Of a stretch of DNA of 64,000 bases, positions 1 through 11,360 are shown one piece after another; within the stretch, counting starts at the first letter, position 1; every line of letters begins with the position of its first letter. The stretch is from contig CM029131.1 in NCBI GenBank assembly GCA_016859345.1, positions 12,910,884 through 12,974,883 on the forward strand, read 5' to 3'. The translations under genes and the position numbers were made by a program. The notes beneath the pieces were generated by a model. That model searched no databases, was not told the DNA's origin, and saw only the letters and a program-made list of their open reading frames with translations. This stretch comes from Istiophorus platypterus (taxonomy: Eukaryota > Chordata > Actinopteri > Istiophoriformes > Istiophoridae).

Positions 1-320
1 CGTGAAAGGACCAAAAGCAACAATGAACTGATCCCACTAACAAGTTTTGTCTGAGGATCCAAAACCTGATATGTCTCATTCCTCTGTGCCATTGAGCTCC
101 ACTGTTGTGTAAAAAACTATGAACAGGACTAAAAGGTGAAGGTAAAATACACAAAGAGTGGAGCTGGGCTGATAGGATTGACATCATCCTTGCAGGTATT
201 TGAATGTCATTTTATGTTTTTAGTTTCGGTGGCTCAGGCGTCAAAGCACCAACCGTGAGCTGAAGCGGAACTGGTTTGAGTTTGGCCGCAGACCTTGGTC
301 TCATGTCGCCCTCAATCTCT

Positions 321-563
321 TTATCCACTGCTGAAAATAGTCCCTGACAAATTCACTGTTTCCTCTGGTTTTTCCAGTCGTTTTGGGAAATTAATGAGCA
401 GGATTAAGGCCAGTTGCAGAAAGCAGTGAACCTTCGCCGTAGCCTGACGTGCACCTCCCAAAAAACTACACATCACGGCAATGCAGACCGCAAGAATTGT
501 TATTGGTCGGTTCGATAGCATCGCATTTCCGGCTTCTCTCTTCGCCGCCGTCGTACAGAACAT
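321..563 (-). other. Open frame with signal-peptide-like start, unrecognised
   Basis: Minus-strand frame of 80 codons. From an internal Met (codon 519-521) it reads MLSNRPITILAVCIAVMCSF followed by LGGARQ, with the n-region, hydrophobic core and small-residue end of a secretory signal peptide. GT dinucleotides after GGGAG and GCGAAG could serve as donors for a first exon. A CpG-rich stretch lies upstream on that strand (541-860). I do not recognise the protein, and a hydrophobic run of this size can arise by chance. The expected mature peptide exons would lie to the left of the window. Confidence 0.15.
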
Positions 564-713
564 CTCCTCCGACGTCTTCTTTCATTCCCGAGATGCAGTA
601 ATTTCAGGAAAACTGCTGTTCAGCGTCTGTTAGCTCCGACTCTGTCATGATCTGCTTGGTTTGAGTCGCCGTCACTTTTCAAGTGACTCAAGAAGAAACT
701 CGACGTGGCTGCA

Positions 714-719
714 TATAAA
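714..719 (+). promoter_or_regulatory. TATA-like box in CpG-rich DNA
   Basis: CATATAAAGG sits in a CpG-rich patch and is followed after 11 bp by a perfect hairpin. No gene is visible downstream on the + strand, so this is a weak candidate. Confidence 0.12.
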
Positions 720-730
720 GGCCGCTGCCG

Positions 731-758
731 CCGCCACCAACTGGCGGTTTGGTGGCGG
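731..758. repeat. Perfect 10-bp inverted repeat (hairpin)
   Basis: Arms CCGCCACCAA (731-740) and TTGGTGGCGG (749-758) around an 8-base loop. A second, imperfect stem follows at 801-822 (GTAG-g-CCAC / GTGGCTAC), and a 7-bp stem with 3-base loop precedes at 671-687. Three stems within 160 bp is unusual for this window, but the function is unknown. Confidence 0.6.
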
Positions 759-2003
759 AGTTGCAGTGTGACAATGTAGAAGTATAAATGCTCAGATGGC
801 GTAGGCCACTCGCTGTGGCTACGGCGTAGAGGCAGAAATCCAGACTAACACATCGTTTTCATGGGAATTGTTGCAGAAAAAGAAAAAGTACAGAACAACA
901 CCAGCCGCAGCTTTTAATCCTCTATAGGACCTTTCTATTTGTTTGAGGATTGTGCAACAATTGCAGTTGAATTTCTTTCATTATTTAGCAAAATTAAAAA
1001 TACTCAGATGCTCAAATGTTCAAACAAAAAATTGGACAAAGCCTGCAGACCGATTTCTGTGGCGTTCCTTGTTCTCCCCGAACCGTCCCGGGGCGACAAC
1101 AGGCTTCAAGCACGAGGCAGCGAATGAACAGCAATCAATCTTTTTTATAACCGGACGGAAAATTCCACTTAAACGCTTCTTGAACATTCGACGGAGATGC
1201 TCGGCAGCAGGAAACAGACGGGCGACACCAGCCCGTGCTCAACTCCGGCTCTGGTGTCAGCAGTTTCTTCGGCTGCGTAGTTGCTGTTGCTGAAACCTCA
1301 GTGTTTTTTACTTCATCACGCTCTTCATCACGACAAACTTGCTGAGGGTTCGTGCGGGTCGCGGTGAGCCACGGGTTTCTGTTCATATTGAATTTATTTC
1401 TCCAAGTTGCAGATTTGGGTGTTAATTCCCAGTGGATTGGGCATCTGCAGACTGGTTTTACAAGTGGACCGTGTTTGTGGGAAAAATCAAAGTCACCTTC
1501 TCGCAAATATCCTCTGGTTAGTTGTTTTCTCTCCTTTTAAAAGCGCGATAGCAGGACTGGGATCAGCCGGTTCGTAGGCGCCTCGTACAGATCAGCGATA
1601 CATCAGCGCACACTCAGCGACCAGCTCTCAAACGGACGCTCGTCTTATCAGATTCCTTTACTCTAACGAATTAATCCTTATCGTTTTCTCTCGAGACACA
1701 GCTGAAGATCGTAGGAGGAGGAAGCGTCTTGTTTTTTTACCCCCCCCAGGGGGACGAGCGGAGAGGCTGTGTGGGCCGCCGGCAAACCGTTTGCTCTTCC
1801 GAGGCGCTTGGACCTCAACGTTCAAAGTCGAAAAAACAAGTTTCGCTCCGACCTGAGATGTCCAGGGACGTAAAACGGGGATTTTTTTTCTTTTTGTGAG
1901 GCCGAGCAGTGAACTCCTCTTTTTAAACCGTTGCGCCTGCTTCTGACTTGACTCACTACAGAGCAGCAGTAGCTCTTTCGTGCAAAAACCTACAGAACAG
2001 AAG

Positions 2004-2062
2004 CACACACACATATATAATTAATATATATATATATATATATATATGTGTATGTATGTATC
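2004..2062. repeat. (CA)n/(TA)n microsatellite
   Basis: Short CA run passing into (TA)n at 2023-2047 and then TGTATG repeats. Confidence 0.9.
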
Positions 2063-2154
2063 TGTAAATCACAGTCATCAATGCTGAGGCTTTTCTGATA
2101 CAGCTGTGATTCAGTGTGATAACATTCCCCCGCCTGCATGGACACATGTGCCTT

Positions 2155-2195
2155 CAATTTCGACGACCTGGGTTCAATCCCCAACTCGTGAAAAC
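2155..2195 (+). repeat. Pol III B-box-like sequence, possible SINE relic
   Basis: GACCTGGGTTCAATCCCC contains GGTTCAATCCC (2171-2181), close to the tRNA/SINE B box (GGTTCRANYCC). No convincing A box or tRNA fold is present upstream, so this is at most a decayed SINE head. Confidence 0.2.
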
Positions 2196-5100
2196 AAGTT
2201 CTCTACTGAGGGGAACAATAACATTTTTCTGGCGATGTTTTCCTCTCTTTTGAACCACGGGCAAAGCTTTTAACCAAAACGCCTGAGCTGCCAGGCTTTA
2301 CCCCAACTTTTAACTGAAAACCTGCCATGCCCATAAGAAAAGGCTCTCTTTTTCTCGCTGCGTTGTAATATTGTCTTTACATAACGCTGTAAACTGCTTT
2401 GCCCAGCCTGTGCTCAATTTGCATCAATTTAATGAGAGTCTCATTTGAGATTTTATTGGGCTTTTGAAAACCATTGGTATCAGTCTCTGCTGTTGAAAAA
2501 AACCCACGTTAGTCACGACATGAGGAGATTATCCCGAGATTTGCATGTTTCTTCTGATGAGCCAGGTTCTGAGGAAGGTTTTTTTTCTTCTTCCGTTCTC
2601 GGGACGGGAGGAGCAGGGACGTGGATGTTAATCCCGGACACGGAGCCGGAGAAACGATGCAAAAACCCCAGGGGAAGCGGTTGAGCCGAGGAACGCGGAG
2701 CTCTGGTGGCTCGAGTCCACTCGCGGTCACTCCATTGACTTTTTCCGCAAGAGCTGTTTACGACCGTTTTAAAAGCGGAGAGCCTGGACCGGGGCCGACC
2801 CCGGGGACCCGGTTCCAGAGGGGGGGCAGGCCCCGGTCCAGAGCCTCGTCGTCCATGTGTGTGAGACCCATAGAGCATAGAAAGATTGTTACACTACACA
2901 AGTGAAGACGTGGACACAATGAGTTTGTTTTCCCACCAGCAGAAGTTTTTTTTTTTTTTACTGAATTTCTCCTGTTTCATCGTAAACACTGCTCTGTTGT
3001 CCATTTATTTAATTAGGTTTTAAACAGTGACACATTAAAACGAAACTTAAAAGCCGAGGTTTGGACGAGGCTTTTAAAACCCTAGAAAATTCCCAGCGAG
3101 ACCATAGAGATTTAAAAGCAGTCCGACCGAGCCGATCCTCGAGTTTAAGATGGATTCCGACTTCTAAAGACTCAGCAGGGAAAAAACAAAAAAAACATCA
3201 ATAAACATCCTGTTAATCGACCTTCTGGATTTTACAATTTTTATTACTGTGGATCATGAGCAGGAGGTAGGTCAGAGACATTTGCATTCATGTGGCCAAA
3301 GTAATTTTACTGGAAATCAGCCCAGTATTCGCGACGGTATCTCGACGATGCCCTCAACACTGGACTCTCTATGCTATAAACATATTACAGGGCCATTTGA
3401 ATATCTAGCGATGGGGATTTGCATGCAGCAGGGGATCAAAAGGCACATCCAAATTCACGTCCAGCTCAGTGCCTGACAACCCCCCACCCCTCCCCAAAAC
3501 AAATTGCTAACAAGCTCGGCGCGCACCACAAGAGCCATTTTAACAAGCGGTAATGCTCAGCTGTGTGAGTGCGCGGTATAAATAGGAACGAGGGTTTGTT
3601 TTTTGTTTTTTTAGAGGCTCTGGAGCTAAAGTACAGGGTAGGAGGCCGTCAGGTCAGAGGTCCGGGCGACCGACATGGGAAGGAGGCGGCTGGCAGGGCC
3701 ACGGTCGATCCGTCGCCGCGGGAGGAGGAAAAAAACCCGGAGCTTTATCTTCATTTCGTTTGAAACAGACAGACATAGAACCCGTCGGGAGGGTGATGAC
3801 ATTTCTCCCGTTCCTGCTGCAGATCGTGTCGGTTCCCCCTAAAGTCGAGAAATGTTTTCTTGACAGTGGCCTCTTTGAAAATAATGACACTTGCTGTTTT
3901 TACTTGAAAGAACTGGAGCTTCCTTCAACCAAGAAAATGTTGGAAAGAGAAGAATCTTTTTTTTTTTAAATTTGGATTCTTTGGAGCTGTGAGAAAAGTG
4001 TTCTGTTTGAAACCTTGAGTCTGAACACAAGTATTCGAAAATCCAGGCAAAAGTTTGACTGTTTTCCGGTGGTAGCTGGAACAGTTTTAAAATCACTTTT
4101 TATTGCTTTAATTCTCTGCTGCCAGTCACAGGCCGTCTCCTGGAAACTGGCTCTAAATCTCAGTCAATTATTTTCCCCGTTATGTTGCGGAAACAAATAT
4201 AAAAGCGGCTGGAACATGTTCAGAGTTGAGGAGGGGGTCAGGCTGGACCAGAGACCAGGCCCACAAACCGGGGTCCTTCCTGTGGTTTTAGTTCGGTGTA
4301 AGTTAACAGGTTGTTGTCTGAAGACACCTCATCTGCATCGAACCGGACCGAGGTCTTTTCCTAAACCTGAGCCAGAGCCTGAGCTCAGACCCTCACAGAA
4401 CCGTAAACCAGTTTTAATAACGAGCGGTCTGGATGCGGACCCTGGTCTCCAGGGCGACAGTTGTCTGTCTTATGTTCCCTCACGGCAAACTTTGTTCCTC
4501 ATTGTCTGGTTTCGAAACAGCGATGCTGATTGGCCGGGTCGTAGCTAATCGGGGACGGCGCTTCAGGCCTGAATCTGTGGCCGCCAACGAGCAAACATGG
4601 GTCCAAGACGTTTTTTAGCAACACGACCGCACCGAATGCGGAGTGTGTCTTTGTATTTGTCAGTGTCGGTGATTGAAAATTAAAAAAGGTTCATTTACAA
4701 TGAGAATGTAAATTACACATCCCATAAGTAAAAAACGGAAATGATCAGTCGATTTATCAGTTGATAGGAAATCTGAGTCATTTCTGGTCATTCAAGGTTC
4801 AAACTTCTGTTTAAGTCATTAACAGAAGTAACAATCAGACAAAAAGAAAAAAAAAGGTTTGTATTAACTAATTTTTTTTCCCATGAAAATTCACTTAACC
4901 TCCAGACGAGCATTACTTCACCCGAGGAGCAAATCACCACCGTAACCTGTTAGAAATCCACCTTGACCTGTTTCCCATCAGCAGGACCTAAGTTTGCAGC
5001 GTTAAACACACGGTAAAAGAATCACACGGTAAATAAAGCGTAAAAGCACAATAAAATAAAAATAAACAAAACAGGCCACAAACTGCAGGAAGATACAGAC

Positions 5101-8100
5101 ACATATTAAAAATATCAGCTGATAAGAAAAAAGAAAAAAAGAAATCACTTTCCAGCGCAAAGGTCTCGTAAAGGTTCGATCAACTTTATGTGCAAATTAA
5201 TCCGTTTAATTGCTGTAAATGAGAGAATCGGTTTCCTTAATTACAGAGTTTAGATCCCATTGAGGTCAAACTGGGGCAAAAAAAAAAAAGCTGCTTTCCA
5301 AAAATACGCAAAACTAAGAATAAAACACAATAAATAGGGAACAAAGTGGGGAAAAAGTTTTTAAAAGTTGTTCATAGATTCGATTTCTCCCATTTAAAAG
5401 AAAAAAAAATAAAAAGAAGGGCTGTGTTTAATAAAGGGAAAATGGCGCCATTGTTGGGTGAAAATCCTCATGACTCCAATTCCAGTGATTTTCTCAGTGT
5501 TAAACCTAATTTAAAGGTCAGGGATTCGACACTTCTCTCTGAGTCGACCTCACTTTGCGCTAATGGAGCCCTTTTTAGGTCCAATTAGAAAAAGAAAACA
5601 TGGCTGTCAAGCCGAAGCTGAGATGGCTTTCAACTAAAAGTCCTAGGCAATTTGAAGATGCAGGGGAGAGCAATTAAAAAAGATCAGCCCTCGTTTTCCT
5701 ACAGTAACGTTCTCGTCACTGATCCACAGCAGCAGCCAACGTTTCACCCACCGTGGACAACACGTGGTGCCGCGGCGAGGACGGACGGTCCCATCAACTC
5801 GCTGCGGACAGACCGTCCTTTTTGGCGTCCACGGCCCTGAAGAGGAAATCAGGGCCGAAAAAAAACAAACCAATTGGAGGCCCGGTGCCTCGTTCACAGA
5901 CACAGATTTAAAGGGTAGATTCATTCAAAAATGACAACAAATAATTTACAAATTCGTTTTCCCTCAGGATCGTGGGCAAAGTTTTGTTTTTTGGTGGGAG
6001 AGATGCTGAAACACTGGTGAGAGAGTTGAGGAAAAAAATGTAACGGAAAAATCAGTGGGCATGCAGATGCAGATTCTTCCAGCTGTGATCAAAAGACCAG
6101 ATTAGTGAACATCTTTGGTAAAAACCCTGAGTTCAGAGACTTGGAGAATCTCTTCCAGGGAGCTCTGAAATCAGTAAGTGAAACAACACCGTACTTTCAG
6201 CTTTATACCATTTTTTTCTTTAATCTGTAACTGATCGGCCTCTTGGTAATATGAAGGATGTTCATTTGGAAATTACATTTGGAAAAACTCAGCGGCAGCG
6301 GCGGCCTGTTTACAGATGCAAAGCCCTTGTTTCTCTGAATAATCCGCAGACATCACAGTCAACAATTTTAATTGGAACTACTTTCCACTGGAGAAAAATA
6401 GCTCCTTTGAAAACTATCCAGAGCGAAGTCTGTGATTATCCAGAGCAGCTTTGTGTCCGGAAAGATGCAGCCGGCGGGGAAATTTTCAGAAGGTCAATAA
6501 TCTCGAAGCCTCGGCACATGAAAATCAAAAATATCTATCTGGCTCCTGGCAGAACGGAGAATAAACTGGGTCCTGACCTCTGACCCCCTTTCTTTTGGTT
6601 TTTAATAACCCTCGGTGAACACAATGAGGAACTGAAAGTGTTGTCATTTTTTTCTTTTCTTCACCAGTATTAAGCAAGTACTACAGCGTCTACGCAATGT
6701 GTCACTGCCCGGCACAGGAACGCGTGAGTATATCTGAAAAAGAATCTTTAAAGAAAAAATGAAATAAATCAAAGTGCAGTTTTTGCAGAAGAGAATAAGA
6801 GCTTGGCTCGACAGTTCCTTAATAAAACAATCCTGCCTCAATGTCCAGAGAATGTGGCCGTTCTCGAACTTTCAGTCATGATATCACATGATCTTCATCC
6901 GCTCAGTTGTCATGAAACTGTAGATTTTCAGTTTCCTCTTTTTTCAGGACTTAGAGCCTCTTTTTTTCTGTCTTGGCTGAAATGTTGTGTGTTTTTTGTG
7001 ATTTGTGTGGAATTGCCCTTTAATATATGTGCTGCAGTAGTTCTATAGTAGGTTTATGATGAGCCACTGCACAGGCCAGGGGGCACCAAGAATTCAGGTA
7101 TTTCATAATTCAGAAAATGTGCAGTATTCAAGCACCTGCAAATCTGCGCTTGCTCTCAATGAACAGTGCTGGAAAATGTGCCAGGTCCAAACAAAAGAGA
7201 AGACTAAAGCACCAAAAAGGGCTCGAATCCAGGTACAAGTAGAAATCCTCCCAAATCCCCCCCGCTCTCCCTCCGAAAGCCCCCGCCAGCGTCCGAAACT
7301 CGCCGACATCTGCCACCAATTCTTCCTCCCATCCCAGATAGGGCTATCGGCCCGAGCCGCAGCCTGCCGTGTCTCTTCCGGCCGCGCGCCTCTCACCGCC
7401 AAAACCAGGGCTGGAGGATGCGCTGCGGGTCCGAGCCCTTTTCCAGACGAGCCTGACATGGAAATAACACGACTGTGGCAGGCCTGTAATTTTCCCGGAG
7501 GCTGTGACCTTTAATCATATCTTGATCTACGTCCTTTATCCCCGCGTCTGTCGGTTGCCCAGGCCTAATTTGAGACGTTGGATGTCTGACGGCCTCGACC
7601 TGATCGTTGTCCTATGTTTGGCAGCGCCTCATATTTTGGAGATGTCCGCGTCGGAGCGCCGGGGAACAACTGGATGGACGCAGATGTTCCGCGTGGCTCC
7701 GCTGGTGACACCAGAAAACAGCGAAACGCCAGTCGAATAATATCATTGTTTTGTCTTTTTTAGTTTCATCGCTGGAGTTATGAAATCGATCCCCGGCCGG
7801 TGGACTCATGCGCTCCGTGGCCAAAATTGTGCGGACACTTCCCCGCAGGGCATTACTGCACCGCCATGGCAGCCTCCATTCCTCCGCTTCCATGGTTCCA
7901 TGGCTCCCATGATTTTTCTGCGACGGTTTTCGTTCATATTTCGGTGAAACGCCGATGCCGGTTGAGACTGGGGTTCTGCGCTGGCCGGTCGAGCTCTTCA
8001 GCAGCATCAGGCTGAGAAAATCACTACAGAAGCACAAATATGTGTGGACGGGACTGGCACTGTGTAGTTTTCACCACATAGTCTGATCCTCCTGACTTTT

Positions 8101-8457
8101 ATTGTGAAGCCAAAACACGATTTCACAATGAAACTCAGGCGGATCGGCTCATCTCCACTCCGAAGCGCCATTTCTCCTCGTTTCTCCATGTTTCTCACAT
8201 TGTGCAACACGAGAGGATTTCATCGCACTCATTTAGACGCATTTTCACAAATCAAGACGAAGACTGTGCTTGTGACCACTGCATGGCTATGATGGAGCCT
8301 TGTGGGGGTTAGTAAGGCAAGTCACGTTTTGTGTTTGGATCGATAGATCACATTCTTTGTTGGACTACTCTGACAGATTTACAGTAAAGCTTCATATGTT
8401 TCACGTCTGTCATTTCCTAGAACAGTGCAATAAATTTCAAACAAAAGGCTGTGTAGT

Positions 8458-8507
8458 CTGGTCCAAGTCAAAGGGAAATAATCTGGTCCAAGTCAAAGGG
8501 AAATTAA
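8458..8507 (+). repeat. Two-copy 25-bp tandem duplication
   Basis: CTGGTCCAAGTCAAAGGGAA is repeated with a period of 25 bp (8458 and 8483) and nearly identical copies, indicating a recent local duplication. Confidence 0.9.
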
Positions 8508-9408
8508 ATATTGTTTAATACACTTAGAGCTCATTGTATCTGACGGTCGGCCACAGTAGGGTGGCGAAATTTGCAGGAATGAGAAAATTTGTCTACAAGG
8601 AAGAATGTAGTAAAACACTGATGGAGAATATGGTTTCCAATAATAAATGAATAATAAGTGAATATTTAATTTTTGTTTAAATTAAGCTTTTCTTTCAAAA
8701 ACATTCCTACTTTCCCCATAATCAGTACAAAATTACACAGTTCGTTCCAAGAAACTTCTCAGAAAATTATTCAGAAATCACGGAGTCATAAAATTAAACA
8801 TTACTACACACACAAAAGTGCAGTGTTTGAGAAGCCTTCCAGGACTGGACATATTTTCAAGAAATAAATTAAAAAAAAGATTTATTGACCTTTGAAAAAA
8901 AGAAATGAAAACAGTCCACGTTTTCATTAATTTTAAACTACGCAAGTGATATTTCAAGATACAGTTCATCTGCAAGTTTTATTGCTTTACAAACCAGAAA
9001 GTCCCGCTCATTAACTTCCAGGTCTTCTGGAGGCTTGAGTTTCACTCTTTGCTTCATACAAACTCATAGATGAAAGTCTGAGGACTAATAACCTGGTTAA
9101 TAAAGTGAAGTCTGTGGGTGTTTTTGTTCTTTAGTGTCATTTCAAGTGATAGCTGGTCTGATATTAGCTTTCTTTTTGGAAAGGATTAAACTATTGACAC
9201 TTTACCATGTGAAATTTAATATTGTAGTGGTGATTAGATGGATTTTTTCCAAGCCAAAGGCAAACCAAACGTGCTCAAAAGCATATGATCAGAAATAAAA
9301 GCATGCAAGTGAAAAGCGTATGAATGAAGAGACTGCTGAGTGTCAGATGCTGAGGTGCTGGTCACAAAGGTCTCAACTTGAAGTGAGATTTTTTATGGAG
9401 GGTGGTGG

Positions 9409-9435
9409 TGTGTGTGTGTGTGTGTGTATGTGTGT

Positions 9436-9506
<71 letters not shown>

Positions 9507-9516
9507 GGGGGGGGGG
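9409..9516. repeat. (TG)n microsatellite followed by a 13-G run
   Basis: TG repeats with a few TATG interruptions, ending in 13 consecutive G (9504-9516). Confidence 0.97.
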
Positions 9517-9839
9517 TAGCATTTACCGCTTAGTAAATGCCACCTCCGCACGTCGCCATAAAATGCAGCAGCAGCCTGTGGTGGCTCGGTGGAAAGTTAC
9601 TGCAGCTCTTCAGCCTTTTTCTTTGGCGGCTGACAGACATATAAACTGGTGGAGTTTAGACGATGAGTTATGCTAATGATGAAGAACAGCAGCGTCTGCC
9701 CCCTCCCCCTTCTTTTTTTTCAACTGCTGCAACTGACAAGCTCTGATCAAAGAAATAACACTATAACGCCACTGATTCACCATCATGCTGTCAGCCAAGG
9801 ACCTCAGCCACCTATAATCCCTTAAAAAAAAAAGCTCTG

Positions 9840-9990
9840 TCATTTGTTTTAATTAGCCATTATAAATCTTTTTTTTTTTCTTTGCGGACGTCTCAATTGA
9901 GAGCTGCGATCGCTCGGCTCCAATTAGCGCCTTCAGATCACCGAGGCCGTTAAGCCCCAGCTTCTCGGGCACAAATCAACCTGTCATCCT
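9840..9990. promoter_or_regulatory. Candidate conserved non-coding element
   Basis: Non-repetitive, mixed-composition block with closely packed homeodomain-type cores (TTTAATTAGCCATTAT at the left, CCAATTAGCG near 9921) around GAGCTGCGATCGCTC, flanked by homopolymers. It looks like the ultraconserved-type enhancers of vertebrate intergenic DNA, but conservation cannot be tested here. Confidence 0.2.
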
Positions 9991-10310
9991 CGTCAGGATC
10001 GTACAGACTTGAGGACAGAAAGACAGAGAGACAGGGAGACGGAGCCAAGCTGCAGAGACGGGAAAGAAAAAATCAAAAACCAAAAACCTGTGGCTTTTTA
10101 AAAGCATCTCATAAAGAAAAGTGAGCGAATGCAGCTGCCAGACACTGAGGGGTTTTTCGAGCCAAGCTGTATTAAAACAGGGTGTATTTTAAACAAAGGT
10201 TGAATTTTAATGGGGCCAGAGGGTGGCATATCGCAGATAGCTCTGGACTTGTAACTGCCATGTTTAGCCTTAAACACAATGTCCTGCCATGGCAACATGG
10301 AAGCCAGGAG

Positions 10311-10326
10311 CCCCCCCCCCCCCCCC
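10311..10326. repeat. 16-C homopolymer
   Basis: Uninterrupted run of 16 C. Confidence 0.95.
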
Positions 10327-11039
10327 GAGGGCTGCCAGTCATAAATGAGACGATTTAATTATGGGGAAGAAAAAAAAGATAAAATGTCTTTAAATGGGCT
10401 GTTTTTTATATATATATAACTGAAATAGATCAGTCTGCACAGGTGTCAACGTCATCATCATCATCATCAGGAAAAAAAAAAGCAGGAAACTGATGCTCGG
10501 CTCCACCTCAGTGGAGGAAAACTAACGATTCTACTGTTGCGGTGGAACTGCAGTGGAACTCCTCTGGTTCTGTTCTGGGGGAGGGGCAACGCTTGGTTGT
10601 GAAATTCATCAGAGGATGAATCCTGATGACTTTTTTTCTTCTAGCATCAACATGAGGTCTCCTCTGCTATTTGTCCAATACTTTAGCATCTGTACCTGCA
10701 GAAATGGGGACATTCTCATCATGCTTAGACGTGCTTTGTTTGGCACTAATCAGCAGATGTTAGCATGCTGACACGTTGAACTAAGATGGCAACCATCATA
10801 CCTGCTTAACGTCGGCGTGTTGTTGACGTTGGTACATGAAATCTTGCTAGAAGACTGAGGCTGAAGCTTCATGTTCCAGGTGAATGGTTTCTGAAGAAGC
10901 TGCAGACAGCAGTCCTGGTGTTATCGCTATTATATGGAAAAATGTAAGATCAGATTGTCATTTTATCGTCAGATTCTCGGCCGCGACTCTAGATTTTCCT
11001 TGTGTTCCCTACGTTTCCTTGTTCCCTCGTGTTTTCTGT

Positions 11040-11360
11040 CTAGGTTCCCCCTTATGTTATGCATGTGTATGTGTGTCTGTCCACCGATCAGCCGACACAC
11101 CTGCCTCCCATCTTCCCATCAAGACTGCAGCATATACTACATATATCCTGGTTCCACAGCGGCTTTTACCAATACACCGTTTTTGCCACCTTCCAGTTTG
11201 TTCTTCCTGTTTATTCTTCCTGTTTGATCTGCCCGCTTCGCCACCTCATCACTTCCACACAAGTCCGACACGCTCCCTGCGCCGTCCTCCACCTACCCCT
11301 CAAGCCTTCCCCCGACTCGACTCCACCCCCTCCACCCTCACTCAGGTTACCAGCTTAAGT
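11040..11360. repeat. Possible degraded dispersed repeat (3' tail type)
   Basis: The order of phrases (GCCGACACACCTGCCTCCCATC, split by CATCAAGACTGCAGCATATACT, then CCTGGTTCCAC, TTCCAGTTTGTTC and a CCT-rich tail) resembles a dispersed fish repeat in which a slogan-like cACCTGnnTCCCATC is followed by CTGCAGTATATA and CCTGGTT. Recognition is by eye and weak. The 181-codon open frame covering it (10884-11429) is not credible as a gene. Confidence 0.25.

Noticed and set aside
2155..2195. tRNA gene
   Set aside because: Only a B-box-like core is present; no acceptor stem, anticodon arm or A box can be folded around it.
4015..4548. 177-codon + strand open frame
   Set aside because: No recognisable domain, mixed low-quality composition, no start or splice context, and no sign of conservation visible.
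7056..7514. 152-codon frame in a CpG-rich stretch
   Set aside because: Several frames are open here on both strands because of the GC content; none shows a domain or splice structure.
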